A stretch of DNA of 64,000 nucleotides, taken from Diplodia intermedia (Eukaryota; Ascomycota; Dothideomycetes; Botryosphaeriales; Botryosphaeriaceae). This document shows positions 37,001 through 48,198 of the stretch, piece after piece (the first letter of the stretch is position 1; every line of letters starts with the position of its first letter). The notes under the pieces were generated by a model, which worked only from the letters and a program-made list of their open reading frames with translations, was not told the DNA's origin and ran no database searches. The position numbers and the translations under genes are program-made. The stretch is taken from assembly GCA_021495925.1 (NCBI GenBank), contig JAKEKT010000022.1, positions 1-64,000 of the forward strand, written 5' to 3'.

Positions 37001-37146
37001 ACGCCAGCCCACATCACATTCACGCGGCCCTTGACCACTCGTCCACGCGAGCACCGACCCCGACACTATATTGGTCGCTCCCGCCCACCACACACAGCCC
37101 TGCTGCCAGCACTGCCGCCCGCCCTGCTTTACGCGTCTACGACATT
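34071..37146. other. Gene-poor region upstream of the small Ser-rich protein
   Basis: About 3.1 kb with no supported gene. It holds a 17-bp tandem duplication at 34,390-34,423. From about 34,800 it is GC-rich with overlapping open frames on both strands that look like composition effects. A TATAATA stretch at 36,944-36,950 lies about 200 bp before the next ATG. Confidence 0.5.
34390..34423. repeat. Tandem duplication of a 17-bp unit
   Basis: The unit GAAACGACTAAAAACGA occurs twice without mismatch, followed by a partial third copy starting GAAAC. Confidence 0.9.
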
Positions 37147-37575
37147 ATGAATATCACGCCGTCTTCCTCAGCCTCTTCGTCTCCGCGCTCAACCTTCTCC
37201 ATGGCTTCCACCTCCAGCTCCTCGTTCTCCAGCTCGCCGCGCGACATCTCCGGCTCGTCGCCTGCGGGCTACACCTGCGCATTCCCCAGCTGGCCGACGG
37301 GCAACAGCTTCTCGTCTGGCACGTACCGCAACAACACGCCCAGCTCCTACATCAGCGACGAGGACCTTTTCGGCGACGACCTGCTCGGCGGCACTCCCTT
37401 CCTCGAGGAGGCGCCGGCGCCACCCCGGATGCCCCAGATGCCGCAGCAGGTCGCACAGCCCCTCCTGCCGCTCTACGCCTCCCCCAAGAAGCCCAGGCAG
37501 CCGAGCTCCAAGCAGAGGCGCTCTTCCAAGCCGATGAGCCCCATCAGCGAGTCGCCTGCAAAGCCCGCCGAGTGA
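37147..37575 (+). CDS. Small Ser/Pro-rich conserved-looking protein, unknown function
   Basis: Single exon of 142 residues. The first 50 residues are mostly Ser with Thr and Pro (SSSASSSPRSTFS and similar). A short ordered part follows: GYTCAFPSWPTGNS, then SYISDEDLFGDDLLGGTPFLEE, an acidic motif. The C-terminus is basic with KKPRQPSSKQRRSSKPMSPI, possibly a nuclear localisation signal. Small proteins with a Ser-rich head, an AFPSWP-like motif, a SDEDLF-like motif and a basic tail are familiar from Dothideomycete genomes, but I know of no assigned function. The ATG is preceded by a C-rich leader. The TGA at 37,573 lies next to a possible GTGAGC donor, so a further exon cannot be excluded. Confidence 0.75.
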   Translation: MNITPSSSASSSPRSTFSMASTSSSSFSSSPRDISGSSPAGYTCAFPSWPTGNSFSSGTYRNNTPSSYISDEDLFGDDLLGGTPFLEEAPAPPRMPQMPQQVAQPLLPLYASPKKPRQPSSKQRRSSKPMSPISESPAKPAE

Positions 37576-40325
37576 GCGGACAACATTCTCACATCATCGA
37601 TATTCAAGGTAAGCTACTCATTACCCGATCCGGCTTGCCGGCCCTACTACTAGGGCCCCAGCCCTCAGATCCCGAACACGGCTGACCCAACTCCGCGCAG
37701 GATGATTCCTTATCCAACATCTCGGCCTTGACTTTTCCGGAGCGTTTCCGATTCTTTACGATACCCCATCCGATACCCCGTTCTTCATTTCGCAACATGC
37801 AGTACCACGACCCTAGCTGCCGCCCCGCCCGCCGTGTCGGGGTCTTGCGCGCCTCTAGATGAAAGCGTGCAATTCGCGACACGGCTGTGATCAGCACAGG
37901 CGCGGCCGTCACTTGCACGGCGGCAGCACCACCACCCACCAACGCATGGCGCGCTGCGCGCTGCCACATCCATCCTCCCATCCAGCGACACGCTGCCCGC
38001 GACGTGCGCACACACGGCGGGATGCGCATTGCTCCTCGCGCCACGCACACATGCAGCACTGCATAAGACGGGTTGCCGCTGTGATACGGCTGGCACTCGT
38101 CGCAACCATCCCGGCCCGGGGCGCGGCTCCCGGGCCATAGCTGACGATCTGGATCGCTCCGCCAGCGTCAGCCCTTTTCTATTTCTTTTTTCGTTCATAA
38201 GCATTGCCTAAAGTGGCAGTACCAAGGGATGGCCCTGAAGAAGAGTGGAGGAAGCCTACGGCCGGCGAGCCGCCGTTAGAACTGGATTTCGGAGCGACAT
38301 GCCTACTCTTATCATCTGCAGTAGCGTGGTGGAAATTCCAGAAGCATGAGGGAAGCCGCCCGCGAGGCCATACAGGCTTGAAGGGGAAGCGGGACGAGAG
38401 CGAAGCGTGGCGGCAGGGTAGTTGTTAGTCCGGGCGCTTAACGCCCTGTGAAATGCATAGCAGATGATATCACACACAATACTCGCAACAGCATCGTTCG
38501 GCTCCTTTGTGATGATTACCTCGTATGGGTCCGTTGGAGGATGATGATGCGACGAGGCCCACGACTCAGTTGTGACGCGCCATGCCAGTCGGCCGCTTCT
38601 TTCCCCTTCCCCGCGCCGCGGCGCTTGCCCAACCGCAGCGCGACGCTTTGGCCTCGCTGCAAGTCACACAACACGCAGGATCCACAAGGGAGAGCCCGTC
38701 CGTCCCTGTGAGAAAAGAATCGGTCGGAGCAGGACGAGGATGTGCGCGCTCTATCCCAGACGGCACCCCGATGCGGCGATCGGCGGTCCGGGTTCCTGAT
38801 TACCTGCTGCTGCCTTTGCAGCAACCAATATGAGGGGCCAGTTGGCAGTGCAGCGGACATGGCGCGGATTGGAAGATACCAGCTCGCATAAAAGAGAAGC
38901 GTTGGCTTTGGCCCCGGTCACTTCGCGTCGCGCGCCTCGCCTGCCTCCCTTCACATCCGTCTGCGCACGATGGCTGGCTGAGCGCCGTATGTCGGGCGGC
39001 TCTGGCGCACGTCTTTCCTCACCGCAAGATGGCAAGGCTCCATTATTCCATCACTCCCGTCACTCGTGAACGCGGTGGGCGTTTACGTTGGGCGCCGGGC
39101 AGCAAGCAGCAGCCCAGAGAAACACGTCATGCAGCATGTGGACGGCAAGAAAGCGGTTTCGTGGAGCACATAATGTGGGCAGCGGACATGGAGAAGCGAG
39201 AACAGGCCCAGTTCGCGGACAGATCATGTTGCAAGCGATGTTCGCCGGGCTCGCGCAGCCCGTGGGTTTGGGAAGAGAACGGAGCTGCACGAGTAAAAAC
39301 CCAGCAAGGGCCTCGCGAGAGAGGCTGGGATGACGGAGACCGACATGCGAGGCGGCGCAGGCACGATCGACCTCTGTGCGACTCACCGCGCATCTCTGTT
39401 GCTAGCGAAAACGGGGCGGCGGAGCTGGGGCTGGCGAACGGCGGGCGGGATGGTTATGTGTGCTTGCGTGTGAGCCGCTGCGCCACTGCGAAGCCTCTCC
39501 GGAGCTTTAGAGCGTGTCTGGCCGGAGGGATTATTATTATAATCATCATCTGGCGAGCCTCACGCCTGGGGTAGGGGCGCGACTGGCGCGAAAGAAGGCC
39601 AGGCTTAGGCACGCTGCTCCTCATGGCTTGACGTGCCTGCAGCGCAGCAGGGCGTTTCGAAACTCTGATAGGCCGTGTAGCCGCCGACTCCCAGGCTTGG
39701 CGTCTTCGCAGCACACACGACCCAGGGATTACTGGGCACGGCGCGTGGAACACGTCCGGATCACCTCTGATGCGGCCCAGTGGGAGGCCCGGGAGCAACG
39801 CTACGCCCGGTTGCCGCTCGCCCCAGCGCATCCGTCGACCGCTAGATGGTGTTGGTTGCAGAGTTTGCAGGCGATTATTAGACGCCTCGCCTTCTCTTTA
39901 AAGAAGACCCCTGGTGTCGTGCGGTCACGAGAGAGTGGCTGCCGAGTACCAGATAGGCGCCGGCCATTGATTCGACTTCCGCTCATTGCAGGCCTGGCCC
40001 CCCGGTGCAGCTTCTCCCTCTTATTCTGTCCCAAGCTAGCTGCAAGCCGTCCTCTGCCGTACCTGCCCGCACCAAGCGGGCTCATGCAAGTCCGTCCACA
40101 CACAGCACAGTCACAGACGCGTGCGAGCCACAGGGTACGTGCTGGAATTCCCCGACTATGGTATACAAGGCCTCGCCGCCGCCCTCGAGCCCCAAGGCTT
40201 GTTCTATTTCTGGCATTTCGCTTTCTCCTCTCCACCACCACGCTCCTGGATGGTCCCCCGCCTGACTCTGCTAACCCAAGCTCGCGTCCGCAGCATCATT
40301 AGCAGCAGCAACACCCGCAGCCGTC
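37576..40325. other. Gene-poor region before the WD40 protein gene
   Basis: About 2.75 kb. Several frames of 80-180 codons are open but overlap each other on opposite strands, and are rich in Arg, Ala and Cys as GC-rich noncoding DNA often is. The last 300 bp are C/T-rich and probably form the leader of the next gene. A short ATT/ATA/ATC-type repeat lies at about 39,530-39,548. Confidence 0.5.
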
Positions 40326-43300
40326 ATGTCCGCCGGCCAGCTGCGTCGACACCGGTCGACGTCGCGCAGCAGCTCGCGGCGTGACGAGCAGGCGTCCTTC
40401 GCGCCGCCTGCGCCGAGCATAACCCCCAAGGCCCAAGAATTCGAGCCATGCGCCGCCACCGCCGCCTTCTTCCTGTACGCCCAGCGCAACGTCATCCTCT
40501 GCCTGCACCACGACACATTGGCCGTCGAGCGCCGCCTGACGCTGCACCGCGAGGACGTGGCGTGGATCACCGTCGACAACGTTAGCGAGAGGGGAGCGGG
40601 GAGGCTGGTGGTGAGCTACGACGTCGGCAACACCGCCATTGTCTGGGACCTCCTCACCGGCGAGGAGGTCGCGCGCTTCGCCGCCTACGAGCAGATCAAC
40701 GCTGCCACTTTCATGCGCAATGGCAACGTCGCGTTCGGTACGCACCCCATGACGCGCAGTGTGCTGGCGTGCGCCTCGGAGCTAACGCACAGCAGGCAAC
40801 TCCCAAGGAAACGTCATCCTCTTCGAGCCCGCGACCTCCGAGCACATTTCGGCGCGCACAATCTTCGACCCCATCACCGCGTTGGCGCCCGCGGCCGACT
40901 GCCGCACCTTTGCGATTGGGTACGAGCTGGAGCTCTGACCTGCGGGTCGTCCCCACGGGAGGATTGGTTCGCTAACAGCGGCTACAGCTACCAGAACGGC
41001 TCCATCCTCATTGTCACGCTGCAGCCGTCTTTCACCATCCTGCACACGCTCACGACCCCGAAGCAGCCGTCGCCCATCATCAACCTGGCCTGGCATGGCT
41101 CGTCGTCGAAGCAAAAGTCGGAGATGCTCGCCACCCAGACGTGCGACGGCGATCTTCGCGTCTGGAGCGTGCCCAAAGCTCCGAGCAGCGACCCGCCCTG
41201 CGTGATCCGGATTCTCAATCGGTCCGAGAACAGGGAAACTGGCCCGTGCTGGTTCGGCTGGTCTAAGAACGGCCGCATCGTGCAGTTCTCAGAAGGGTAA
41301 GACCTGTCTCGGTAACGTGCAAATCTTATGAAGCTTGGTGCTGATGCTTAATGTTTTCTGACAGCGCCACCTACGCCTGGGACGTAAGAACTAAGAAAGT
41401 CACGTACGACATCGTCCCGACCATCGAGGGCGTCTCCGCCATCGCCAACTTCGGCCCGGGTGCTGTTCTGTTCACCCTGGGCCGCAACCACACCGTTCAG
41501 CAATACGACATCAACCCAAACCAGACCCCCGTAATAGTTGCTAACGTCCAACATGTGCCGGCGAATGCGCCCCCTTCGCCGCCAAATTCGATCGAGGAGA
41601 AGGAGCAGCAGCAGCATCATCATCATCACTACCAAGAAGAGGAAGAGCAAATGCAGGAAGAGCTACAGCAAGAGCATGAAGAACCTGCTCCGGCCTTGCC
41701 AGTGTACCTCGATGAGAGCAGCGAGGGTGAGGGGGCCGCCGCCATGTCGCCATTGCAGAAGATTGCGCGAGAGATGGACCAGCTGGAGGAGGAGAGGCGG
41801 GACCGCGTCGGGCCCCTTAGCCCTGTGTCGAGCCGCGGTTCTTCTACAAGCTCCCGCTCGTCTGGTGGGTCACGGAGAAATCTCTACCGCTACGACAAGC
41901 CATCTTCTCGAGCTTCTGAAGGCTCGGATGGAACTGTCTTTTCGTCAGGTTCTTCCATGCGGTCTGGCTCTTCTTACAAAGCTCGTGAAAGCATGTCCAT
42001 CCGCTCGGGCTCGTCGTTCGCATCCTCAAGACATCGCTCCAAGGGATCATCCTCACTCCGGAAGGAAATGCTTCGGAGTCCAGAGGAAAGCACGAACACT
42101 GCGGAAATGGATCTGTTCCCTTTCACAAAAGCTAGACTCAACGATGTTCCATTCAGAATGCCGCAGCCAGGCGCGGCGAAGACCCCTGATGAGCTCCGGC
42201 AGCAAATGCTTAGCGTGGTTTTTGGCTGGGAAGATGACATTGAGATGCTCATCCGTGAAGAGCGTAAGTTTGCTTACCACTGATTGCTGGATCGCAACTA
42301 ATTTGATCAGTGTGTCGTCACCCCCCTGGTTCGGGAAGCAGCGTTTTGTTGTCAAAATGGCTTGGTGATAACGGAGCCGATTTGATGGCTTCTATGATGG
42401 GCTCCGAGTCGATGACATCTTCCGACTGGATGTTGCTTGCTCTGTGCTCAATGGGCCAGAACTCGCAGAAAAAGGTTGGAGAGGCGTTTGTGCAAAGATT
42501 GCTGGAGAAGGGCGACGTCCATCCCGCAGTCGCCCTCCTTCTCGGTCTTGGTGAGTTGAATGAAGCTGTCGAGGTGTACGTCGCTCGCAAATACTACCTC
42601 GAAGCTGTGCTCCTCACCTGTCTCCTCTTCCCTCACGACTGGCAGCGGCAATCATTCCTGGTCAGGAAATGGGGCGAGGTTTCAGTCACTACTCGCCAGC
42701 CCGAGCTTGCAGTCCGATGCTTCTATTGCACCAGCATGGAATCCACCGAGCCCTGGACATCACCCAAGGCACAAAACGATGTTTACCAAGCCCAACAAGC
42801 CCAACACGAGGCTCAGCTTAGCCCTCCCCTTTCTCCACCTTCTGCCGGCCCGAATCGCGTTAAGCAGTCCGGTCTTAAGCTTTTCACCACCTTTAACGAC
42901 GACGCTAGCAGTGCACTTTCTGCTGGCGGCGACCGCACAGCGATGGGGGTTACTCCTATCGCCCAGTCGGCGCTCTCTCCTGGTGGAGGAAATAATTGGT
43001 TGCACCCGGGCAGGAGTGCTAGGGAGCCGTCCTCGGCTAGAACGGCGACTCCAGGTGGCTACGGTCGGAGGCGCTTCCCATCCAAGCCTGACTACATGAG
43101 GGGAACTCCCATTCAAGAAACTCCGACTGTTGGCGGCGACACACCACTCCCGACAACAGCGGTGAAGGAGCCCGAGTCTATCGAAATCAATTTCGGAATT
43201 GACCAAGATTCCGTTCACTCTCGCCACCCCAGCATTGAGGTCACGCAAGAGGAACCGAAGGAAGAACCTAAGGACGAAGGACCGATGCTGCTCAGTGCGG

Positions 43301-45735
43301 TTGCGTACACTCCGATCGAGTCAAAGAAGAAGGTGGCTGAGGCATTACCATCCCCTGCTCACGGTATTTTCGAGCACCTCAAGCAAGAATCACGCCAGCG
43401 GAACGGTTCCAGAGACCGAAAACCGGATGGTCTTTATCTTGATGTGGTGGACACTGTCGAGACCAGTGATGCACCTTCAACTGCATCGCAGTCTGGATTC
43501 TTAGCCGGTCGCAACGCCGAGCTCAGCCCCCCACTAACGAGCAACAGTGTCAAGAGCTCCAAGGTCAGGAGCATCGATCAATACATTAGCAGCCTGGATG
43601 AGGCCAGCTATCACTCGCGATCGCGGAAGGCTAGCCGCTCTCGTGCTGGCAGCAAAGACCGTGTGGGAAGGACCAGCAGGCAAGGTGCCCGTGACGGGTC
43701 TCAGACTCGCGGACGCTCTGGCACACGCTACATCAAGCCTGCCAAGCGCTCCCCGTCCTCGCCGGTTCCCATGTCTCCGGAAGAAGCCGCTTTGTACAGC
43801 AGCGGCAACAACAGCGGCAACAACGACAGCTTCGATGACGAGCGGTATTACAAGATTGCCTCCCCAGCGGTGGCTTCTACGCGTGGGCGCAGCCGCAGCG
43901 ACACTCGCGGTACGTCCAAGGTTAGGTCATCGTCGAAGCTTGACCGACGCCAGGAATCCACGGAGCGCAGGTCTCGTAGCCGGAATGGACACCTCGGCAG
44001 CAGGGCGGCCAGCCGTCAAGCAAGCCGAGATGGTCGTTCCGGCGGAGAGGAAAGAGGCCGTACGTCTCCCATCTCGCCTGTTCCCATGTCCTCGGATCCA
44101 CTCTTCTACAAGAGCGATGGCGATGATGACGGTCCTTTCGAGATCGTAAAGTCTCCTGTCAGAACCCGCCAGCGAAGCTCCAGCCGCCGGCCAAGTGGAA
44201 GGTCTAGACAAGCTTCGCCTGACCGTCATGGTCGGGAGCGATCACAGAGCCGCAGACCTAGCCAGCAGGACATTACAAGCATTCGCCCCGAGTCTCCGGA
44301 AATGACCACCGGCCGTCAGGCCTCTCGCCAGCGCATGCCGAAACTGCAGACGGACTTCTCGTCCGGATCCGCCGTTGCTGCGCAAAGGATCCTCTCTCAG
44401 AAGGAACGGGCTGCCCGTGAGCTCGAAGAGCGTCGTCTGTCCCTGGCCAGGAGGCCTTCCGCCCCGGTGATTCCGCATCCGCAGGAACTGTCCCGGCCTT
44501 CGATCTATGGTCGCTCCTTGACCGATTTGGGAAACTCGCCTAACTCGGCCATGCCGCCCATGTCCTCGCACAGCGACAAGGGTCTGCCTCGCAGCCAGAC
44601 CGTCGATCCCGAAATGATGCGTTACAATCCTAGACATACCACTGGAACTTCGACTAGGTCGATGCCAATTGGACTTCCCGCGACGCCCCGGGCTCTGCGT
44701 CATCCCAGGTACATGAGCTCTGACCCTGAGCGGGATGAGGTGCCTGCCGTGCCCCAGATCCCGGAGCACATCATCGAGGTGAACATCGACAACAATGCGG
44801 AAGTCCAAGACGACGTAGCGCCCCTTCTTCCCGCAACTACGTTCGGTCAGACGGGACCGCAGAGCCCGCAGCGCTCGGTTTCGGCGCCCCCGGAGCACAT
44901 CAACGGCACCAGGCGAGGATCGGCCAGCAGCCGTGGCAGTGGCAACAAGCGGATCAGCCCGCCGCCGATTACGGCCAGCATTGCCGAGGCGTTGCACGGG
45001 GAACAGGTGATCGTCGTTGGTGAGCCCGAAGCGAAGGAGAACCCTCCTCTTCTCGCAGAGTTGCAGCATCTGAACGCTCCTCCACCGCCACCGCCACCGC
45101 CCATGTTCCATTCGCACAGTCGCACGGGCAGCGGTGTCATCAACATCGCCATCGATGAGAATCCCAATGGCCGCACGACCACCCCTGCTATGCCTCCGCC
45201 AATCGACTATCCAGTCAACGACAACATGTCGAACATGTCGAATATGTCGCCGCCGCCGCCCATGCCGCCGCGCCCGCACACTGGCTCGCCCTCGATGCAC
45301 CGTCGCGGCCGCGGCTCCGTCAGCGAGAGCATCGGCAGCAGACTTCGCGGTGTGACTGAGCGCATGCGCAGCACCTCACGCTCGCGAGCAAAGTCGCCGC
45401 CAAACGACTTCGCGCCTTCACCCTACGAGACGGTCATCCCGGGCCTTGACTTCAGCCACAGCCGGTCCAACAGCTCGTACCAGCAGATACAGCGTACCAG
45501 ATCGCCGCTCAGCGAGACTCAGAGCTTCCTCGACCAAATCCCCCCTCCGCCGCCGCCGGCTCCTTCGGCAGGAAGTCCGATGATGGAGCAAGTCATCCCA
45601 CCCGACACATATGCGCCGAGCCGCCAGAATGACCGCGGGTACATGCGCCATCCGCGGGAGATCAGGGCCAATATGCCGCCGGACTCGATCCAGGCGGGCG
45701 TTGTGCCAATGGAGAGCCCCACCGGCATGATCTGA
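40326..45735 (+). CDS. Large WD40 plus helical-repeat scaffold protein (Gemin5-like architecture)
   Basis: Five exons (40326-40737, 40796-40919, 40988-41296, 41365-42263, 42311-45735) encode 1,722 residues. Residues about 30-430 read as a WD40-like propeller, for example VVSYDVGNTAIVWDLLTGEE, CDGDLRVWSVPK and ATYAWDVRTKKVTYDI. A Gln/His/Glu-rich linker follows. Residues about 582-760 form a helical array (WLGDNGADLMASMM, VHPAVALLLGLGELNEAVEV, WQRQSFLVRKWGEVSV) resembling the TPR-like part of Gemin5-type proteins; that resemblance is from memory of the architecture. The remaining 950 residues are disordered, with RS-type repeats, Pro runs (PPPPPPPP) and Ser/Arg clusters that could be phosphorylated. 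It probably acts as a scaffold in RNA or membrane processes; function is unassigned. At 40,796 a CAG three bases upstream gives an alternative acceptor in the same frame. Confidence 0.85.
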
Positions 45736-46490
45736 GCGTTTCGAGTGACCGTCTTTGGCGCGCGGGTGGCCGCATGAGTCGAGGCCTCAGCTGAAGTGCT
45801 GCAGTGTCACACGCCACCGCCATCGTCCAGCTAAGACAGCGTCGTCAGCCATTCCTCAATCAGTCTCAGCTTTCATCTCGCTTCTCCCGCTTGTCGCACC
45901 CTTACCGGAAAGCAACCGTCCCTCGTACACAAAATCACGAAAACCCAAAAAAAAGCACTCGCGCTCGATTTAAACACATTATACCACTGAGATGACCCTT
46001 AACGACCATTTCTACCAATCATCTGTTGCAAGCTTTCTCGGTTCTTCCCTTCAGGTCTTCGCCGAAGGAAAAGCATTACATAATCCAGGCATAGCCCCAA
46101 CCTGCTCATTCGTGTTTGTACCCCTCTTCTGAGAGGTATCAAGCGCAGCTCGATATATACCATCATCTCCACACACGCGAACGTTGATTCTCTGTCTTGG
46201 ATGCGGAAAGGAAATTTTTTTTGACACTTTCCATCCTACCATTCATCATCATTGATACCTGATACCCTTCTTCGGAAACTTCTCTTCGAAGCATTCACAG
46301 TTTGTCCACTTCGCGACCAGTTTGGACTTTTTTTTTTTCTTTTTTGCTTTTGGCGGGTTTCTTTTCTGTCTGTATTTTTTTCTCTTCTCATGGTTTAGCG
46401 TCTGGTACGAAACTTTTCATCCGTTAGTTCTTTCAAATTTGTCTTGCAGTGCGTATTCAATAACTTTCCTTGAATATACTGTTTTGAACT

Positions 46491-46508
46491 GTGTGTGTGT
46501 GTGTGTGT
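46491..46508. repeat. (GT)9 microsatellite
   Basis: Nine uninterrupted GT units in the region between two convergent genes. Confidence 0.9.
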
Positions 46509-47066
46509 TCGGACAGCTTCTTCACCTCTTCTGGACCCTTTTGTGAGGGCTCTTGTATTGGACCAGCGGAAAGAAAGGTGTTTATTCGGGCTATGCTTGA
46601 CATGGGAAAAGGGGAACGAGAAACGACTGGGAATCGGGAAAAAAGAACAGCTCTCCTTGAATATCTCTTGCCAACTGTAGAATTCTCCCCTTTCCCTTCG
46701 CACTCTCCCCTTGTTGTAGTTCTATAGCCCCCTTTTTTGCTTGCCGGCTCAGCGAAGTCGTTTTGGTTGAGATTGAATTGAATTTTGACTACCCTCTCTG
46801 ACTTCCGAACCTTTTTCTTTCTTGATCACCCTTTTTTTTTTTTTTTTGCTTTGATTCTAGCATAGTTATCTCATCGATATGGATCCTTGATTCCGAGCGC
46901 GACTAATGTTTGTGTGTCAACTTCTTAACCGTTTGTTTCTTTCTGTTCTCCGTTCTCTCCCAAAGTGCGTGTGTGATGTGGGTCGCCTAGCAGCTACTTA
47001 TCATTCCATGTTCAAAGATTCTCATTGGGAGAGAGGGGAGCTAAGTCAGTGCGTAGGAAACGGGTT

Positions 47067-47090
47067 GTAATGCATGCAGGCATGCATTAC
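47067..47090. repeat. Inverted repeat, 11-bp arms with a 2-nt loop
   Basis: Arms GTAATGCATGC and GCATGCATTAC pair perfectly around AG. Each arm also contains the self-complementary core GCATGC. No gene reads through it. Confidence 0.85.
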
Positions 47091-48198
47091 GCGTGCGTGC
47101 TAGGAACGGCTCATCTTTACTTCCCACCGACATGTCCTCTTTTCATGCCTCTAGTTCACATGTCCTGTCGTACTTGCATTTTGTTTTTAAATCTGGATTT
47201 CCTTCCGGCCTTAATATCTGGGAAGCCAGGGCAAGCGGGAGGCGCCTGGATGATTTTATCCTGCATGAACAAAAGAGAACAAGTTGTTTGAGCTTGCGCA
47301 TGCGGGATACCAGCGAGATTCGCAAGGGAAAGAAAGACGTAACATCCTTCCCGTCCATCTCGTTTCTTTCACCCCTCTACCCTTCATGTTGCGTGCCAAT
47401 ACAAACAGAATATGCCTCACGGCCAGAAATTAAAGACGATTAAATACACTCTTGAGGAGCTGTTTGTGCAGAAACGAAAGAAGTGTGCCTTTTAATACGT
47501 CCCTTCCTAAATTTAGCTATGTCCCTTTCATCTTTTGGCTCTTTATTTTTCCGGCTTCGGGTTTATTGCTGATATCTTCCCACTTGCCTTTTCCCTCAGC
47601 ACAACTCCCTTTCATCATCCTCTGACAATGGAAAGATCTCGACATCCCAACTTCACGCTCATGAGCTCTAAAGTCTTGACGGAATCACCTCGTGGCGACG
47701 ACTGATCGAGGAAAGGAGTAAAGAGAAATCCCCTTCTCTGTCTCTTCCTCCAAGGTGCATTGTCCTCCATAACGATTACACTTCCCCGTGTATCATCGAG
47801 AAATCTCAATAATCAGCTTCCCCGTTTCCCTCAACAGCTGGAAAACCTTGACGCAAAAATTTCAAAAGACAGGACTAGCTGTTTGACCCGGCGGCAGATG
47901 CCGATGGGGAGAGCCGCCACTCCAGCGAAAAGCCTCGTCAGCAAGATGCCCTCCTTGCACCTTTTTATGCTTTCCTCTCTTCTCTCTACCAGCACGCTCC
48001 AGAGGCCACTGAAGTTTCAGAGCGCTTTGCTGAGGAGCTTGAGCGGGGGAGTGAGTGCAACAACTGCAATTGTAGTTGGCTAGGAGTGGGTTCGGGAACC
48101 TCAATACATTCTTGCTGCACGCTTCTGGCTGAAATTAGTGGTGCTTATTCCTCGGTGGAGAGATCACTGCCTCAAAAAGCGCAGAAAAGCCATGATCA

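Larger units (their letters stand above)
45736..48198. other. Convergent pyrimidine-rich intergenic region
   Basis: About 2.5 kb between the WD40 gene stop and the UPF3 stop. The plus strand is strongly T/C-rich, with a (GT)9 run at 46,491-46,508, a T16 run at 46,832-46,847 and a near-perfect inverted repeat at 47,067-47,090. No supported gene. Short open frames contain no conserved features. Confidence 0.6.

Noticed and set aside
39029..39574. 181-codon plus-strand frame upstream of the WD40 gene
   Set aside because: Arg/Gly/Ala-rich, ends in a run of Ile encoded by an AT repeat, and has no conserved feature.
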